10,217 nucleotides of DNA from Bacteroidales bacterium (GTDB lineage Bacteria; Bacteroidota; Bacteroidia; Bacteroidales; Bacteroidaceae), in assembly GCA_004556745.1 (NCBI GenBank), contig SFFY01000063.1:1-10217 (forward strand). The letters run 5' to 3'. Under the pieces are notes generated by a model that saw only the letters and a program-made list of their open reading frames with translations, had not been told where the DNA came from and did not search any database. Positions within the stretch are counted from its first letter, which is position 1; the number at the start of each line of letters is the position of its first letter. Both the position numbers and the translations under genes were made by a program. Below are positions 1 to 7,156 of this stretch, piece after piece.

Positions 1-70
1 GCCCCTCGACTTGCATGTGTTAGGCCTGTAGCTAGCGTTCATCCTGAGCCAGGATCAAACTCTTCATTGT
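1..70 (-). rRNA. rrs: 16S ribosomal RNA, 5' end only (partial)
   Basis: Read on the minus strand, positions 63-44 are the near-universal 16S 5' motif AGAGTTTGATCCTGGCTCAG, followed by GATGAACGCTAGC and the helix with CAAGTCGAGGGGC, which is typical of Bacteroidales. Aligning to E. coli numbering (TGAAGAG with G at position 6) puts nucleotide 1 of the mature rRNA at about position 70. The rest of the gene lies outside the window to the left. It is transcribed in the same direction as the eight-gene operon to its right. The genus cannot be fixed from 70 bases. Confidence 0.97.
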
Positions 71-320
71 AAATATATTTTTTTCTTTTATTCTGAATTA
101 TTTGCCTCGGCCGGATTTGCTTTAAGTTTTCGTATGTTCACCTTCGTGGAGAGTCTCTCTTTAAGCACTCATTCTGTAATCTAATTGACGGTGCCGACTT
201 CTATCTTCGCTCTTCAAAGAGCGAGATGCTGTCTCTTGTACTTCTCTGTCGAATCTGTTATGGAAATTGTTTCAAAGAACTCTTTTCTTCTTTGCTTCCC
301 GGGGGCGTTCCCCCGTTTAG
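71..320 (-). other. rRNA operon leader (transcribed spacer before 16S)
   Basis: This non-coding stretch separates the rRNA promoter from the mature 16S start. It contains hairpins expected of a leader: GGGGG/CCCCC around a 4-base loop (301-314) and TCGCTCTT/AAGAGCGA (207-224). On the minus strand, GTTCTTTGAAAC (positions 280-269) and GCTCTTTGAA within the second hairpin resemble boxA antitermination signals (consensus near TGCTCTTTRA). This is a match by eye only. Short open frames here are not credible genes. Confidence 0.7.
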
Positions 321-326
321 CGAGTG

Positions 327-356
327 CAAAAGTACGAACTTTTCTTATAACACAAA
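327..356 (-). promoter_or_regulatory. rRNA operon promoter (Bacteroidetes -7/-33 type)
   Basis: On the minus strand the -7 element TACTTTTG (334-327) is an exact TAnnTTTG, and TTTG (356-353) lies 18 bases upstream as the -33 element. The region further upstream (about 360-430) is very AT-rich, as in an UP element. Transcription should start near 318-322, giving a leader of about 250 nt before 16S. Confidence 0.75.
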
Positions 357-431
357 AGCCTTTTCCTTTTTTTTCTTACAAGAAAGGCAACTTTTTTTCA
401 AATTAAAGAGGGTACACAATATTATATATAT

Positions 432-462
432 AGTGCTGCGCCAAAGAAATTGACACAGCACT
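432..462 (-). terminator. Putative terminator after the eight-gene operon
   Basis: Inverted repeat AGTGCTGTG/CGCAGCACT: 9 bp with one G-U pair and a loop of 13 bases. It begins 36 bp downstream of the stop codon of the transglutaminase-like gene. On the minus strand it is followed by the AT-rich tail TATATATATAATATT rather than a clean U run, so termination strength is uncertain. Its position between the operon end and the rRNA promoter supports the call. Confidence 0.5.
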
Positions 463-498
463 TAAACAATCGCTGAACTTAAAAAAGGAATTGTATAC

Positions 499-2028
499 TT
501 ATTGTAGCAGTATGACTTTTGCAGAAGTATTGTCCATATCGGGCATCGTAGCGCCTACGGTAGCACCGATATAGGTGGGGTCGGCAATGATGAACTTGCT
601 GCCATTGACATTGATGTAGTCGCCGCCTTTGGCAATGGCTTCGCTGTCGGTAAACTGCACGGCAGAGGCCAAGTGGCCGGGATAATAGACGAGCACGCAT
701 TTAAGTCCGATGAGGTCGCGCACGAGACGAGTGAAGAGAATGCTGCGGTCTTCACAGTCGCAATAAGGATAGTGGAGGCTTTCTTCGGCAAAGAATGCGC
801 GGTCGCCGCCCCATACTTTATCGTCGTATTCGTATACGAAAGCCGTCTGCACCCAGTTGAGCAGGCGTTCTACGGACTCTCGCTGCGACTTGCCCTGAAT
901 GCCGCGCCGCAAAGCGGGATAGAGCTGCGTCTTCACGGAAGCGCACATCGGCGTATTGGCATACATGGCCCAGCGCGTCATGAAGTTGCCGCCCACCTCC
1001 GAGGTGGGATAAGAGGTGTAAAAGTCGAGCAGGTTCTTATTCACGCTCACCTTCGCCGTCATATCGGTGTATCTTTGGGCCGTCAGGGTGCGTGCGGCTG
1101 TTGGCTGTTCCTTCACCTCGGGCGTTCCCGGCACCCACAAGGAGAGCGAGCGTTCCTTGGGGAACTTTGCGGAATTAACTTTGATAGACTTGCCTCCCTT
1201 GTTCATGCTGTAAAATTTATCGCCGTCGCACACGATGTAGGACTTGTCGTACACGTTGTGCTGCGAGGCAAACAGCATTTCGAGCTTGCCGTCCACTTCG
1301 GCGAGCCTCAACTTATAGCCGGACTGGCTGTAAACGAACGCCATGAGCATCACGGCCTCGTTGCTGCCTTTGCCGAGATAGGCGTTGCCCAATGCCTGAA
1401 GCATTTGCAGGTAGGCCCAGTCGCAAAGGTCGTATTGCTGGCGCAATTTCATGCAATCGACAAGCATGTTGTTGTACTTGGCATCGCTCAACGTGTGCCA
1501 CACATCGCCCACGCTGTTGCTGCCCGTGCCGCTCATGCGGAACTTGCCGTCAGCGGGCATGCGCACGCTCATCGCCGTGCCGAGATATTGGAAAGTGAAG
1601 GCATCGGAGGCCTGGCCTTTCTGCTCTTCGATGGGGGCAATGGGCTGCACCTTGGCGTTGTCGTTCTTGGGACGCACCACGTCGTCTATCTTAATGGCCT
1701 TTCCTTCGTCCTTCTGATTATTCCTGCGCCGTGCCGCCTCATCGTCGGGCATCACGCGCGGCGGCTGGGGCTTCACCTTGACGGGCTTTATCGGCGCATT
1801 GACGTTTTGGTTGCGCCACGGCATACGCGACATGCGCTCGTACTCGGCATTGAGCGAGGCGCGGTATTCGTTGAAATTGTTTTTACGCCCCTGATTGAAG
1901 ACGTTTTTTGAACTGCCGCCACCGCCTGTCGTCCGCGAACGATTGAAAGGATTGTTGGGCTGCGCCGTTGCGAGCAACGGCACAGCCAACACCAACATTA
2001 AAGCATGTTTTATGAATTTGCAGTTCAT
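499..2028 (-). CDS. Exported transglutaminase-like cysteine protein with disordered N-terminal region
   Basis: A 509-aa protein. A signal peptide (residues 1-22, ending LLATA before Q23) directs export. Residues 24 to about 140 are rich in Asn, Arg, Pro, Lys and Gly (GGGG at 35-38) and look disordered. Residues 143-275 form a Cys-containing domain of unknown role. The C-terminal third has the transglutaminase-like layout: PYCDCEDRS with C425 as likely nucleophile, H452 in PGHLASAV and D483 in IIADPTY. Members of this superfamily act as proteases, cross-linkers or amidases, so the substrate cannot be named. It is the last gene of the operon, 30 bp after the 470-aa gene, and the only one with a recognisable enzyme fold. 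The ATG at 2028 directly precedes the signal peptide. A non-catalytic structural role is possible, but the intact triad argues against it. Confidence 0.85.
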   Translation of the reverse strand: MNCKFIKHALMLVLAVPLLATAQPNNPFNRSRTTGGGGSSKNVFNQGRKNNFNEYRASLNAEYERMSRMPWRNQNVNAPIKPVKVKPQPPRVMPDDEAARRRNNQKDEGKAIKIDDVVRPKNDNAKVQPIAPIEEQKGQASDAFTFQYLGTAMSVRMPADGKFRMSGTGSNSVGDVWHTLSDAKYNNMLVDCMKLRQQYDLCDWAYLQMLQALGNAYLGKGSNEAVMLMAFVYSQSGYKLRLAEVDGKLEMLFASQHNVYDKSYIVCDGDKFYSMNKGGKSIKVNSAKFPKERSLSLWVPGTPEVKEQPTAARTLTAQRYTDMTAKVSVNKNLLDFYTSYPTSEVGGNFMTRWAMYANTPMCASVKTQLYPALRRGIQGKSQRESVERLLNWVQTAFVYEYDDKVWGGDRAFFAEESLHYPYCDCEDRSILFTRLVRDLIGLKCVLVYYPGHLASAVQFTDSEAIAKGGDYINVNGSKFIIADPTYIGATVGATMPDMDNTSAKVILLQ

Positions 2029-2058
2029 TGATTTCTTGTATTATGTTCCTTGTAAAAC

Positions 2059-3471
2059 TTATCGGAAGAAGCTGCCGATTATCTTGCCGACACTTCTTGA
2101 AATGTTGTTCACTTGCTGTTGGCGAGCAGCCTGCTGACGGGCGATTTCGGCTTTACGCTCGATGTTGCGTGCAGATGCGCTCGAGAGGGCACGTCCGTAC
2201 TCGTCCGTCTTGCGTGCCACGCCGGTGCTGCCTGCCACCGCCTTGCCGCGCAGCGAGAGGGCCTGGTCTTTCCATTTTGCATCGACCACGCTGTCGGGCA
2301 GATTGATGTAGCGTTCAAAGTAGTTGCCGGCGCGGAGATACATTTCGGTCACTGTGCCTGCATTGAAAGCATAGTTGTCGGGATTCTCGATAGGCAGATA
2401 ATAGTTGTTTCTGTCTTTTAGGGTCGAGATGCATCTGTCCATCTTGTACTCTTCTACCTGCGCCAAGTTTAAGGCACTCTGTCCCATGAGGAAGTAGCCC
2501 CAAGGATGTCCGTAGCCTTCGCCTTCGTAGTAAGTAATCACCTCTTGGTAGTTGCCGGCATCGTACAGTCCGTGGCCGCGATCGTAGAAATTCACCGAGT
2601 AGACCTGCCCGGGCTGATAATCCGCAAATACATCATCGCGGTGCATCTTCACCTGGACGCGTTTGGTGTTATCGTTCCAAGATACTTTGTGGAACAGAAC
2701 AGGCACAGGCTCCTCAAGGGTATACTCGGGGTTTACCATAATTGCGCCGTAGAGCTTATTGTCGTACTGGCCTGTGATGCAGGGCGTAATCATTCCCGAG
2801 GCATAGAAATAAAACATTTCGTATTCGTCGGCCGTGAGGCGCTTGCCGTCCATCGTGATAAGTCCTCTGTTGCAACGGCCTGCGTTACCCGTCATCCAAT
2901 ATTTGTCACAGGCTGGCGTGAGTTCGCCCGGGTATTCTCCGAGCACGGTTGCTCCATCGGTGGCATAGAACGTGGTCTTTGTGTCGCCGTCCTTGCCCGT
3001 AACGCACATGAAGAAAGCCTGCGAAGCCGGAGCGTAAAGGTCGTGATTGTTCCATTGGTATATGCCGCCGTTGAACTTCGAGCCGTAGCTGATTGAGGTG
3101 AATTGCCTCGGCAGGATTTCCTTGCCGTCGACAGTGTAAACGCCCCAAAGGCTTGAAGACAAATCGCCAATCAGGAACCGGCCGCCTTCAACCGGCACTA
3201 CGTTGAATATCGGCTCGTTCACAATGAGCTGGCCCGTCTCATTGGCCACCCATTTATTGGCACTGTACTTCTCTTTGGATTTGATGATGAAGTAGAACAC
3301 ATAGTCGTTCGACATGCGCACTTCCACGTCTGCCTTATACTCTTTCTTGAGCTGTTTGATAAGCTCTTTATTGTCTTTCGCAAACTGTTTGATTTCATTC
3401 ACTTGGGCTTTTACGGGCAGCACCATTGCCACAAAAAGAACCGCAAAAAGTAATTTTAAAGTGTTTTTCAT
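2059..3471 (-). CDS. Secreted protein with WG-repeat-like segments and Gln/Arg-rich C-terminal tail, function unknown
   Basis: A 470-aa protein. The reading frame extends to 3603, but that would overlap the previous gene and give a non-signal N-terminus. The ATG at 3471 is preferred because it starts a clear signal peptide (MKNTLKLLFAVLFVAMVLPVKA, cleaved before Q23). Residues 25-50 form a charged amphipathic helix. Residues about 95-245 show beta-hairpin motifs resembling WG repeats (LWGVYTVDGKEILP at 108-121, RGLITMDGKRL at 202-212, KLYGAIMVN at 239-247). Residues 300-410 look helical and perhaps TPR-like (GLYDAGNYQEVITYY). The tail (435-470) is rich in Arg, Ala and Gln and ends GKIIGSFFR. 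It follows the 312-aa gene by 79 bp, and the gap holds a strong hairpin. Function not recognised; WG-like units usually suggest protein binding. Confidence 0.85.
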   Translation of the reverse strand: MKNTLKLLFAVLFVAMVLPVKAQVNEIKQFAKDNKELIKQLKKEYKADVEVRMSNDYVFYFIIKSKEKYSANKWVANETGQLIVNEPIFNVVPVEGGRFLIGDLSSSLWGVYTVDGKEILPRQFTSISYGSKFNGGIYQWNNHDLYAPASQAFFMCVTGKDGDTKTTFYATDGATVLGEYPGELTPACDKYWMTGNAGRCNRGLITMDGKRLTADEYEMFYFYASGMITPCITGQYDNKLYGAIMVNPEYTLEEPVPVLFHKVSWNDNTKRVQVKMHRDDVFADYQPGQVYSVNFYDRGHGLYDAGNYQEVITYYEGEGYGHPWGYFLMGQSALNLAQVEEYKMDRCISTLKDRNNYYLPIENPDNYAFNAGTVTEMYLRAGNYFERYINLPDSVVDAKWKDQALSLRGKAVAGSTGVARKTDEYGRALSSASARNIERKAEIARQQAARQQQVNNISRSVGKIIGSFFR

Positions 3472-3506
3472 TGTTTGAGTTATAATAATTGTATAAATAA
3501 ATGGAA

Positions 3507-3534
3507 GATGCCGTGCCTCCTTTGGCACGGCATC
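3507..3534 (-). terminator. Intra-operon hairpin (partial terminator or mRNA processing site)
   Basis: Perfect 11-bp inverted repeat GATGCCGTGCC/GGCACGGCATC with a 6-base loop, between the stop of the 312-aa gene (3551) and the start of the 470-aa gene (3471). On the minus strand it is followed by TTCCATTTATTTATAC, which is T-rich but broken. It could be a leaky terminator, or a stabiliser of the upstream mRNA 3' end. No TAnnTTTG promoter is visible between it and the next gene, so downstream genes probably depend on read-through. Confidence 0.7.
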
Positions 3535-3550
3535 GTTAGTACATGTTTGA

Positions 3551-4489
3551 TTAGCGTACAATCCAATGGTCGTTGTACGTCTTAGCTTTCTGGTTTTCGC
3601 CAAAAGCCACGCCGATGGCGCGGATTGCCTCGATTTCGAGTTTTTTCAGATCAACTTCGCTGCGTGCCATTTCTTTGGCAAACTCCCAGTCGTCGCCGAT
3701 GCGGGCACGGATTTGCTCTTCGAGTGCCTTGGCGTCGCCCATGCAGTCGGCATCGGGGCTGATGGCGGCAAGATATACGCCGGCGAGGTTAGCACCCTCG
3801 ACGGTCTGATTGGCCATCCAGATGGTGCGCGCCTTGTTCACCTTAACGGCGCAGTCAAACTCTACGTAGTTTGTCCACACCGTGCGCAGCATGTTCTGCA
3901 CGTCGTCGTACTTCGAGCAGCAGGGCGGCACGGAGGAGAGGATACACAGAGCTTCTTCAAACTCATTTCTCGTGCAGTAAGTCTGTGCGAGGGCGAGAAT
4001 GGAGGGCAGCTGTGTCTCGTAGTATTCGTTGATTTTCTGCGACGTTTCTTTCAGGAATTTCTGCAAGTCGGCGTTGCGTCCGTTCACTTTCTGGAAAGCC
4101 GTGGCGTAGGCTTTGGCTTCCGAATTGCCGGCACCGCTGACAGGCAGGGTGAAGGAGGCGAACTTCTCGCCGGTGAAGTTGTTGCCTACGAACACGTCCA
4201 CTTCGGCATTTACCGTAATCACGGGGCGCGTGCCGGCAACTACTTCCTTGCCGCTGCTCATCACATTGGCCACGAGCGTGAAGTTGGAGAACTTCGCACC
4301 GCCTTCGATGCCGTTTCTTGTCAATGCCTGACGCAGGCGGCTCTCTATCATCTCCTGCGCCGAAGCGGGCACTTCCTTGTCGCTGTTTGCCACAAGCAGC
4401 ATCATCGGCACTTTGCAGTCGGCCGTCTGTGCCTGCATCTTGCCCAGCCCCATTGTGAGCCCGAGCAAAAGTATTATTGCCTTTTTCAT
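3551..4489 (-). CDS. Conserved secreted protein of unknown function (312 aa)
   Basis: A signal peptide (1-20, ending KMQA before Q21) leads into an alpha/beta-looking domain (about 25-150). This has a beta strand (VPMMLLVAN), an amphipathic helix (EMIESRLRQALTRNG, 46-60), and further strands with a short exposed loop (VDVFVGNNFTGEKFASFTL). The second half is helical, with Cys at 172, 182, 190, 191, 213 and 249. The phrase ISPDADCMGDAKALEEQI (243-260) and the C-terminal YND-x-W ending resemble, from memory, an uncharacterised protein family common in Bacteroides. The N-terminal helix-plus-strand plan loosely recalls CsgG/LPP20/FlgT-type periplasmic domains, but this is a weak impression. The gene lies 12 bp after the DUF6175-like gene, so the two are probably co-translated. 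The ATG at 4489 precedes the signal peptide. Confidence 0.85.
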   Translation of the reverse strand: MKKAIILLLGLTMGLGKMQAQTADCKVPMMLLVANSDKEVPASAQEMIESRLRQALTRNGIEGGAKFSNFTLVANVMSSGKEVVAGTRPVITVNAEVDVFVGNNFTGEKFASFTLPVSGAGNSEAKAYATAFQKVNGRNADLQKFLKETSQKINEYYETQLPSILALAQTYCTRNEFEEALCILSSVPPCCSKYDDVQNMLRTVWTNYVEFDCAVKVNKARTIWMANQTVEGANLAGVYLAAISPDADCMGDAKALEEQIRARIGDDWEFAKEMARSEVDLKKLEIEAIRAIGVAFGENQKAKTYNDHWIVR

Positions 4490-4501
4490 TCCTGTTTCTC
4501 T

Positions 4502-5449
4502 TTACTTGATATAAATATTCACCTTGCCGAGGCCACGGATTTTGTATTCAGCCGCCACGTTATTCTCGGCCAGATAGTTCACGAGCCGCTGTGCCACGTC
4601 CTTAGCGCCCTGCTTGCGCTGGCGGCCGCGAATGGTGGCGATGAGGGGAATGTAAACGCCCTGATATTTCATGAAGGTGCTGCCGCTCTGCACGCGCTCA
4701 AGGCCCTTGCCTTCCACGGAGTTGTCGTAGAGGAAGTCCTCAATCTGCTCGCGCAGCGTGTATTCGCCCACTTTGGAGTTCATGTTCACGCTGGAGCCGG
4801 CTGTGGTTTTGATTTCAAATGCCACCATGCGGCCCTTGGTCGCCATGCCGGCGTAGTACGACAGCATCTTGTCGAGGAAGGCGTCCATGTTTGCAAACAC
4901 GGCTTCGCGCAGCAGCACCACGGGGTTGGCCGACGTTGAGGGGGCACCCATGCCCGAAATGGGCGCAAAGGCCTGATTAGTATAGGCGTCTGTACCGGTG
5001 ATGGTGTACGACACCTGATACTGCGGGCCGTGCTTCAGCAGGTCAAACTGCACTTTTACGAGAATATCGGCCTCGGAAGCACGGATAACGGCTTCGTCCA
5101 CGCTTTCGGAAACATCGCCGCCGTTGGCAGCTGCCATGGCGGCATCGGCCTTGGCATTGTTGATGGCTTCAATCAAGTCCACGATTACGATGTCGCTGTT
5201 GCGGTCGGTAATCAGCTGTGCAACCTGCATGAGAGCTGCATGGAGCGAGGGGTCTTCGGTCAATGCCTTTTCGTAATCGGGCACCGTCTCAACCACGCCC
5301 ATGTTGTCGAACTGCTGCACGTAGCCGTTGGTCTTGCAGTAAATCAAGTCGGGCACAATCATCACGTGCGGCGGCGACATTTGCTTTTGCGCCGAAACAG
5401 TTATTGCGCTCATCATCAGGAGCGTCAGGAAATAAATAATGCGTTTCAT
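4502..5449 (-). CDS. Secreted DUF6175-like protein (315 aa)
   Basis: A signal peptide (1-20, ITVSA before Q21) is followed by SPPHVMIVPDLIYCKTNGY, a strand and short loop that resembles the start of proteins annotated DUF6175 in Bacteroides. That name is given from memory and is not verified. Residues 55-125 are helical, with an Ala-rich stretch (NNAKADAAMAAANGG). Residues 126-165 contain alternating strands (ADILVKVQFDLL, YQVSYTITGTDAY). A helix at 178-200 is followed by strands at 207-222 and a C-terminal alpha/beta unit (230-315) ending in GLGKVNIYIK. The repeated 'sensed by strands, tagged by helix' plan resembles periplasmic CsgG/LPP20-like accessory folds. The gene follows the lipoprotein gene by 37 bp and precedes the 312-aa gene by 12 bp. 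No catalytic motif is seen; a structural or assembly role is inferred. Confidence 0.85.
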   Translation of the reverse strand: MKRIIYFLTLLMMSAITVSAQKQMSPPHVMIVPDLIYCKTNGYVQQFDNMGVVETVPDYEKALTEDPSLHAALMQVAQLITDRNSDIVIVDLIEAINNAKADAAMAAANGGDVSESVDEAVIRASEADILVKVQFDLLKHGPQYQVSYTITGTDAYTNQAFAPISGMGAPSTSANPVVLLREAVFANMDAFLDKMLSYYAGMATKGRMVAFEIKTTAGSSVNMNSKVGEYTLREQIEDFLYDNSVEGKGLERVQSGSTFMKYQGVYIPLIATIRGRQRKQGAKDVAQRLVNYLAENNVAAEYKIRGLGKVNIYIK

Positions 5450-5486
5450 CGTTTATGCTTTTTGAGTTATTCCTATTAAACAAAAA

Positions 5487-5966
5487 TCACTGTGCAATCA
5501 CGTTGTCGCTCTGATAGCGCTTTTTGAGCGCGGAGCGGTCCACCACTACGATAATGCCGTAAGTCTTGAAGCCGTCGCCTTGCAGTTCGTCCTGGGCGCT
5601 CTTCTTCTGCCCTTTCGTGGTGACATACTTGGTGTAGGCACCACCGTCCACGAAGAACTTGTCGAAATAGTCCTGATATTTCTGGCGCGCATTGGCTTCG
5701 TCCACCACGGGATAGGTATTTGCCGAGCCGTTGCCGGCAGTGATGCCGGTGAAGGTCACGTCGTAGACGGCCTTTTTCAAGGCTTTGTTGATAGCGTCCT
5801 GGCGGTTGCGTCCCTGCGCCCATACTTTCAGGGTCATCTTGCCGTCGATGTCGTTGCCGAGGCACTCAGTTTCCTGCGTCTTGAAGGCTGCCAGCGAAAC
5901 GGGTTCCTGGCTCTTGCAGGCCGTCAGTCCGATGACGGCGAGCATGATGTATAAAATCTTTTTCAT
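5487..5966 (-). CDS. Small outer-envelope lipoprotein, paralogue of the 156-aa protein
   Basis: A 159-aa protein with a lipoprotein signal: MKKILYIMLAVIGLTAC, lipobox LTAC, so C17 should be lipidated. The next residues (KSQE) give no Asp+2 retention signal; in Bacteroidetes such proteins commonly reach the outer membrane. The mature part has a strand (MTLKVWAQG), a helix (RQDAINKALKKAVYDVTF), a Gly/Asn turn (ITAGNG), the motif DYFDKFFVDGGAYTKYVT, and a closing strand (YGIIVVVDRSALKKRY). The same order of motifs occurs in the 156-aa product of the gene at 6572-7042. The helix-then-strand pattern recalls LPP20/FlgT_N-like domains. It sits 12 bp after the beta-barrel gene and 37 bp before the 315-aa gene, consistent with tethering a complex to the membrane. 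Function unknown. Confidence 0.88.
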   Translation of the reverse strand: MKKILYIMLAVIGLTACKSQEPVSLAAFKTQETECLGNDIDGKMTLKVWAQGRNRQDAINKALKKAVYDVTFTGITAGNGSANTYPVVDEANARQKYQDYFDKFFVDGGAYTKYVTTKGQKKSAQDELQGDGFKTYGIIVVVDRSALKKRYQSDNVIAQ

Positions 5967-5978
5967 GTTGCTTGGCTC

Positions 5979-6551
5979 TTAAAATTCGTAACCTAATTTC
6001 AGCATGATGCCGCTGTAATACTTATGTTGGTCGGCGGGCATCTTGAGTTCGCGGAGCGTGTAGTTGAGGTTGATGATGAAGGCGTTGCGCATCTCCCCCA
6101 CCCTAAGGCCTACGCCCGGCGTGAAGAAGAGGCCGTCGGGGAGCGATGCGCCCACGTTGGCCGTCCAGTAGGGCACCACGCTGCGTGTGTCTTCGTTGAG
6201 GAAGTTGCCGCGCAGGGTGGCGAAGAGGGGCATGGAGAGCTTGCGGGTCGTGCCGCGCACCTCGTTGTTGTTGGCGATGTAGTAGAGCGCGCCGATACCC
6301 ACGCCCACTTTAAGGTATTGGTTGATGCGGTAGCCGTTGGAGAAGATGATTTCGCCCATCGGCAGGTTCTTGCGCCCTTCCATCGTGGTAGCGCCGCCGC
6401 CCACTTCCAAGGCACACCAGTAGCCTTTTTCCTGTTCTGCCGGGTTGAAAGAGGTCTTGCCCTTTTCGGTCGGCATCTTTATGGTGCGGTCCTGCGCCTG
6501 CATGGTGCAGGCGGCGCAGAGAGCCACCAAAATCAATAAAATCTTTTTCAT
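5979..6551 (-). CDS. Outer-membrane beta-barrel protein (190 aa)
   Basis: A frame with a GTG start at 6578 exists, but the ATG at 6551 begins the real signal peptide (MKKILLILVALCAACTMQA, cleaved before Q20). It also avoids overlap with the 156-aa gene, which ends at 6572. The mature protein has alternating amphipathic strands (GYWCALEVGGGATT, YLKVGVGIGALYYIANN, KLSMPLFATLRGNFL, PYWTANVGASL, LFFTPGVGLRVG, AFIINLNYTL). It ends in a typical barrel signal with a terminal Phe (YYSGIMLKLGYEF). About eight strands fit the length, comparable with small OmpA/OmpW-type barrels. It lies between the two paralogous small proteins (20 bp and 12 bp gaps), so it is the obvious membrane anchor or pore of the set. 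Substrate unknown. Confidence 0.9.
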   Translation of the reverse strand: MKKILLILVALCAACTMQAQDRTIKMPTEKGKTSFNPAEQEKGYWCALEVGGGATTMEGRKNLPMGEIIFSNGYRINQYLKVGVGIGALYYIANNNEVRGTTRKLSMPLFATLRGNFLNEDTRSVVPYWTANVGASLPDGLFFTPGVGLRVGEMRNAFIINLNYTLRELKMPADQHKYYSGIMLKLGYEF

Positions 6552-6571
6552 AACTGTAAAGCTTTGACCGT

Positions 6572-7042
6572 TTACCACAAATTAGAGAAACCCTTGACGA
6601 TGCCTTCGTCCTGCAAGTATTTGAGCAGCGACTCTTTGTTCACCACGAGCGTGGCCGAGAGTTCGTAGTCTTTCTTGCCGATCTTCGTGCTCACCAGCGA
6701 GGAGTTTACTATCGTGACATACTTCTTGTAGGCACCGCTTTCAAAAAAGGCGTTGAACCACTCCGACTTGGTGGTTTCCAGGTTGGGGTCGCTGATAAGG
6801 GGCTTTTGCTGCGCATAGCCGTTGGCAGCCATCAAGCCACGGAACATCACGCCGTGCACGGCGTAGCGTTTCACGATGGCCTCGGCGTCCTGTCCCTTTT
6901 CCTTGCCTTTCATGGCCACGGACACTTTCACGAGATAGTTGCCCTCGGCACCCTGTCCCGCAGTCGTAATGTTATAGTCCTGCGCCGAGGCGGTCAGCAC
7001 GCAGCAGCAGGCAAACAGCAGAGATAACAAAATCTTTTTCAT
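6572..7042 (-). CDS. Small secreted protein, paralogue of the 159-aa lipoprotein
   Basis: A 156-aa protein with a signal peptide (MKKILLSLLFACCCVLTASA, cleaved before Q21). The Cys triplet at 12-14 is not preceded by a good lipobox (LFAC), so a soluble periplasmic form is more likely. The mature part parallels the lipoprotein: NYLVKVSVAMKG, then QDAEAIVKRYAVHGVMFRGL, then AANG, then WFNAFFESGAYKKYVT, then ELSATLVVNKESLLKYL. It differs from the lipoprotein in the spacing of the C-terminal part. It is the first gene after the octamer-repeat gap (196 bp from the 436-aa gene). AGGAAG lies 4 bases before the ATG, a possible but atypical Shine-Dalgarno. No separate TAnnTTTG promoter was found in the gap. 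Function not recognised. Confidence 0.88.
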   Translation of the reverse strand: MKKILLSLLFACCCVLTASAQDYNITTAGQGAEGNYLVKVSVAMKGKEKGQDAEAIVKRYAVHGVMFRGLMAANGYAQQKPLISDPNLETTKSEWFNAFFESGAYKKYVTIVNSSLVSTKIGKKDYELSATLVVNKESLLKYLQDEGIVKGFSNLW

Positions 7043-7092
7043 AATTCTTCCTATTATATATATATTAATATTGTCTGTTTGTTTGTTAGTAG

Positions 7093-7156
7093 ACGAGTAA
7101 ACGAGTAAACGAGTAGACGAGTAGACGAGTAGACGAGTAGACGAGTAGACGAGAAA
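7093..7156. repeat. Octamer tandem repeat (ACGAGTAR)
   Basis: Seven perfect units of ACGAGTA followed by A or G (two ACGAGTAA, then five ACGAGTAG), then one diverged unit ACGAGAAA. It lies in the 196-bp gap between the 436-aa and 156-aa genes. The near identity of units suggests recent expansion by slippage, and copy number may vary between strains. Confidence 0.95.

Noticed and set aside
673..1911. Long antisense open frame (412 codons, plus strand) under the transglutaminase-like gene
   Set aside because: It mirrors a real gene with signal peptide and catalytic motifs. The translation is His/Ala/Val-rich without any domain, as expected from GC-rich third positions.
3472..3603. 44-codon N-terminal extension of the 470-aa gene
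   Set aside because: It crosses the hairpin and overlaps the previous gene, and it would bury the signal peptide internally.
3566..4939. Long antisense open frame (457 codons, plus strand)
   Set aside because: It spans parts of two genuine opposite-strand genes and the gap between them, with no signal peptide, promoter or recognisable motif.
6552..6578. Upstream GTG start extending the beta-barrel gene by 9 codons
   Set aside because: It would overlap the preceding stop codon and put polar residues before the signal peptide; the ATG at 6551 is better.
6980..7042. Lipobox in the 156-aa protein (Cys 12-14)
   Set aside because: The -2 residue is Phe, and a good cleavage site (ASA before Q21) lies downstream.
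7093..7156. CRISPR-like array
   Set aside because: Units are 8 bp and contiguous with no spacers; it is a simple tandem repeat.
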